Shown here: one piece after another, positions 61,084 through 64,000 of the stretch
Layout: each line of letters opens with the position of its first letter
Numbering within the stretch: position 1 is the first letter of the stretch
NCBI GenBank assembly: GCA_920105625.2
Contig: OV050033.1
Span: forward strand, 88,724,280 to 88,788,279
Source of the DNA: Clusia tigrina
Taxonomy: Eukaryota > Arthropoda > Insecta > Diptera > Clusiidae
DNA length: 64,000 bases
Reading direction: 5' to 3'
Program-made: the position numbers and the translations under genes
The notes under the pieces: generated by a model
The model's database searches: none
Told to the model about the DNA's origin: nothing
Seen by the model: the letters and a program-made list of their open reading frames with translations, nothing else

Positions 61084-64000
61084 GCTATCGCTCAAAGCTA
61101 TGCTACCCTTGAGTTCTAAATCAAACACTGATAAAACTTCAAATGGCCCTAATTTCTATACGGTACGTCCTTCTCCTATCACAGTTTGCAACATACAAAT
61201 GCTTGTAACTTTTTACTGGAGCGTCATAAAACCTTGAAATTTTGTAACAATAAAGTACTCGAGCCTCTTGTCAATTTAAACTATCGCTCAAAGCTATGCT
61301 ACCATTGATTCCCAAATCAAACACTGATAAAACTTCAAATGGCCCTAACTTCTATGTGGTACGTCCTACACCTATCAAAGTTTGCGACATACAAATGCTT
61401 GTAACTTTTTACTGGAGCGTCATAAAACCTTGAAATTTTGTAACAATAAAGTACTCGAGCCTCTTGTCAATTTAAGCTATCGCTCAAAGCTATGCTACCA
61501 TTGAGTCCCAAATCAAACACTGATAAAACTTCAAATGGCCCTAACTTCTATACGGTACGTCCTACACCTATCAAAGTTTGCAACATACAAATGCTTGTAA
61601 CTTTTTACTGGAGTGTCATAAAACCTTGAAATTTTGTAACAATAAAGTACTCGAGCCTCTTGTCAATTTAAGCTATCGCTCAAACCTATGCTACCCTTGA
61701 GTCCCAAATCAAACACTGATTAATACTTCAAATGGCCCTAGCTTCTATACGGTACGTCCTACACCTATCAATATTTGCAATATACAATTGCTTGTAACTT
61801 TTTACTGGAGCGTCATAAAACCTTGAAATTTTGTAACAATAAAGTACTCGAGACTCTTGTCAATTTAAGCTATCGCTCAAAACTGTGCTACCCTTGAGTT
61901 CCAAATCAAACACTGATACAACTTCAAATGGCCCTAATTTCTATACGGTACGTCCTTCTCCTATCACAGTTTGCAACATACAATTGCTTGTAACTTTTTA
62001 CTAGAGCGTCATAAAACCTTGAAATTTTGTAACAATAAAGTACTCGAGCCTCTTGTCAATTTAAACTATCGCTCAAAGCTATGCTACCATTGATTCCCAA
62101 ATCAAACACTGATACAACTTCAAATGGCCCTAACTTCTATGTGGTACGTCCTACACCTATCAAAGTTTGCAACATACAAATGCTTGTAACTTTTTACTGG
62201 AGAGTCATAAAACCTTGAAATTTTGTAACAATAAAGTACTCGAGCCTCTTGTCAATTTAAGCTATCGCTCAAAGCTACGCTACCATTGAGTCCCAAATCA
62301 AACACTGATAAAACTTCAAATGGCCCTAACTTCTATACGGTACGTCCTACACCTATCAAAGTTTGCAACATACAAATGCTTGTAACTTTTTACTGGAGCG
62401 TCATAAAACCTTGAAATTTTGTAACAATAAAGTACTCGAGCCTCCTGTCAATTTAAGCTATCGCTCAAGCCTATGCTACCCTTGAGTCCCAAATCAAACA
62501 CTGATTAATACTTCAAATGGCCCTAACTTCTATACGGTACGTCCTACACCTCTTAATGTTTGCAACATACAATTGCTTGTAACTTTTTACTGGAGCGTCA
62601 TAAAACCTTGAAATTTTGTAACAATAAAGTACTCGAGACTCTTGTCAATTTAAGCTAACGCTTAAAGCTGTGCTACCCTTGAGTTCCAAATCAAACACTG
62701 ATAAAACTTCCAATGGCCCTAATTTCTATACGGTACGTCCTTCTCCTATCACAGTTTGCAACATACAAATGCTTGTAACTTTTTACTGGAGCGTCATAAA
62801 ACCTTGAAATTTTGTAACAATAAGGTTCTCGAGCCTCTTGTCAATTTAAACTATCGCTCAAAGCTATGCTACCATTGATTCCCAAATCAAACACTGATAA
62901 AATTTCAAATGGCCCTAACTTCTATGTGGTACGTCCTACACCTATCAAAGTTTGCAACCTACAAATGCTTGTAACTTTTTACTGGAGCGTCATAAAACCT
63001 TGAAATTTTGTAACAATAAAGTACTCGAGCCTCTTGTCAATTTAAACTATCGCTCAAAGCTATGCTACCCATGAGTCCCAAATCAAACACTGATTAAACT
63101 TCAAATGGCCCTAACTTCTATACGGTACGTCCTGCACCTATCAAAGTTTGCAACATAGAAATGCTTGTAACTTTTTACTGGAGCGTCATAAAACTTTGAA
63201 ATTTTGTATCAATAAAGTACTCGAGACTCTTGTCAATTTAAGCTATCGCTCAAAGCTATGCTACCCTTGAGTTCTAAATCAAACACTGATAAAACTTCAA
63301 ATGGCCCTAATTTCTATACGGTACGTCCTTCTCCTATCACAGTTTGCAACATACATATGCTTGTAACTTTTTACTGGAGCGTCATAAAACCTTGAAATTT
63401 TGTAAGAATAAAGTACTCGAGCCTCTTGTCAATTTAAATTATCGCTCAAAGCTATGCTACCATTGATTCCCAAATCAAACACTGATAAAACTTCAAATGG
63501 CCCTAACTTCTATGTGGTACGTCCTACACCTATCAAAGTTTGCAACATACAAATGCTTGTAACTTTTTACTGGAGCGTCATAAAACCTTGAAATTTTGTA
63601 ACAATAAAGTACTCGAGCCTCTTGTCAATTTAAGCTATCGCTCAAAGCTATGCTACCCATGAGTCCCAAATCAAACACTGATTAAACTTCAAATGGCCCT
63701 AACTTCTATACGGTACGTCCTACACCTATCAAAGTTTGCAACATAGAAATGCTTGTAACTTTTTACTGGAGCGTCATAAATCCTTAATATTTTGTAACAA
63801 TAAAGTACTCGAGCCTCTTGTCAATTTAAACTATCGCTCAAAGCTATGCTACCATTGAGTCCAAAATCAAACACTGATTAATACTTCAAATGGCCCTAAC
63901 TTCTATACGGTACGTCCTACACCTATCAATGTTTGCAACATACAATTGCTTGTAACTTTTTACTGGAGCGTCATAAAACCTTGAAATTTTGTAACAATAA

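Larger units (their letters stand above)
1..64000. repeat. Satellite DNA array, 196-bp monomer, about 326 copies
   Basis: A unit beginning GTACTCGAGCC and ending TAACAATAAA recurs throughout. The XhoI-type CTCGAG in successive monomers is spaced 196 bp in most cases (for example 532, 728; 1643, 1839, 2035; 2428, 2624, 2820, 3016). Minor spacings of 194, 195 and 197 bp come from one-base indels at fixed sites. All copies face the same way and no unrelated sequence interrupts them. Most monomers differ from each other by a few substitutions. Such arrays are typical of centromeric or pericentromeric heterochromatin, but location and function here are inference. No gene is supported anywhere in the window. 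Confidence 0.98.
57131..64000. repeat. Array zone 6: loosely trimeric order (588 bp)
   Basis: Three subtypes tend to alternate: (a) CCCATGAG or CATTGAG with GATTAAAC or GATTAATAC; (b) ACTCGAGACT, GAGTTCC or GAGTTCTAAATC, TCTCCTATCACAG; (c) TTTAAAC or TTTATAC, CATTGATTCCC, TATGTGGTACG. Subtype (b) falls at about 57.63, 57.83, 58.42, 59.01, 59.99, 60.38, 60.97, 61.17, 61.95, 62.74 and 63.32 kb, giving several 588-bp steps with one-, two-, four- and five-monomer exceptions. No gene is present. Confidence 0.75.

Noticed and set aside
1..64000. CRISPR-like array (regular repeats)
   Set aside because: The entire 196-bp unit is repeated, with no alternation of short conserved repeats and unique spacers, and no cas genes.
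1..64000. CENP-B box (core TTCG-N4-A-N2-CGGG)
   Set aside because: The only CGGG context, TTTTTACGGGAGC in a minority of monomers, lacks both the A and the TTCG at the required spacing. No match was seen in the consensus.
1..64000. Ribosomal spacer, histone cluster, tRNA array or telomeric repeat
   Set aside because: No rRNA, tRNA or histone motifs and no short telomere-like repeats are present; only the 196-bp family was seen.

Overview
The whole window is one tandem satellite DNA array. A monomer of about 196 bp (about 37% GC by my count of the consensus) repeats head to tail, always in the same orientation, from the first to the last base: roughly 326 copies. I found no protein-coding gene, no RNA gene, no transposon insertion, no CRISPR array and no non-satellite spacer. 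This points to constitutive heterochromatin of a eukaryote, perhaps a centromeric or pericentromeric block. The species cannot be read from the sequence. A weak hint towards a flowering plant is the monomer core TTCAAATGG-N3-TAACTT, which resembles from memory a motif in some plant (for example legume) satellites; I hold this with low confidence.

Layout: (1) 1-5560, monomers rich in a TATATGCGG variant, with a tetramer pattern and two internally deleted monomers; (2) 5561-16999, tetramer blocks of 785 bp and a striking 3335-bp (17-monomer) perfect-looking tandem duplication; (3) 17000-30410, two further near-tandem duplications with offsets of 1735 bp and 2116-2129 bp; (4) 30411-43950, where a TCTCCTATCACAG monomer subtype first appears, with trimers and a >4-kb segmental duplication offset by 6.5-6.9 kb; (5) 43951-57130, a 13/14-monomer unit present three times, plus dimers; (6) 57131-64000, a loosely trimeric (588 bp) order.

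The array therefore has no single higher-order repeat. It is a mosaic of nested and overlapping duplications of 2, 3, 4, 9-10, 13-14, 17 and about 20 monomers, as expected from repeated unequal exchange and conversion. Rare-length monomers (166 bp with a shared 30-bp deletion, a 35-bp deletion, a 64-bp deletion, a 58-bp partial duplication) act as markers that let the history be followed. Short open frames recur in the array, but they are by-products of the repeat: most start at a TTG in the monomer and end where the frame rotates (196 is 1 modulo 3).

All offsets and edges were obtained by reading and position counting, not by alignment software, so edges are good to some tens of bases and difference counts are minimum values.
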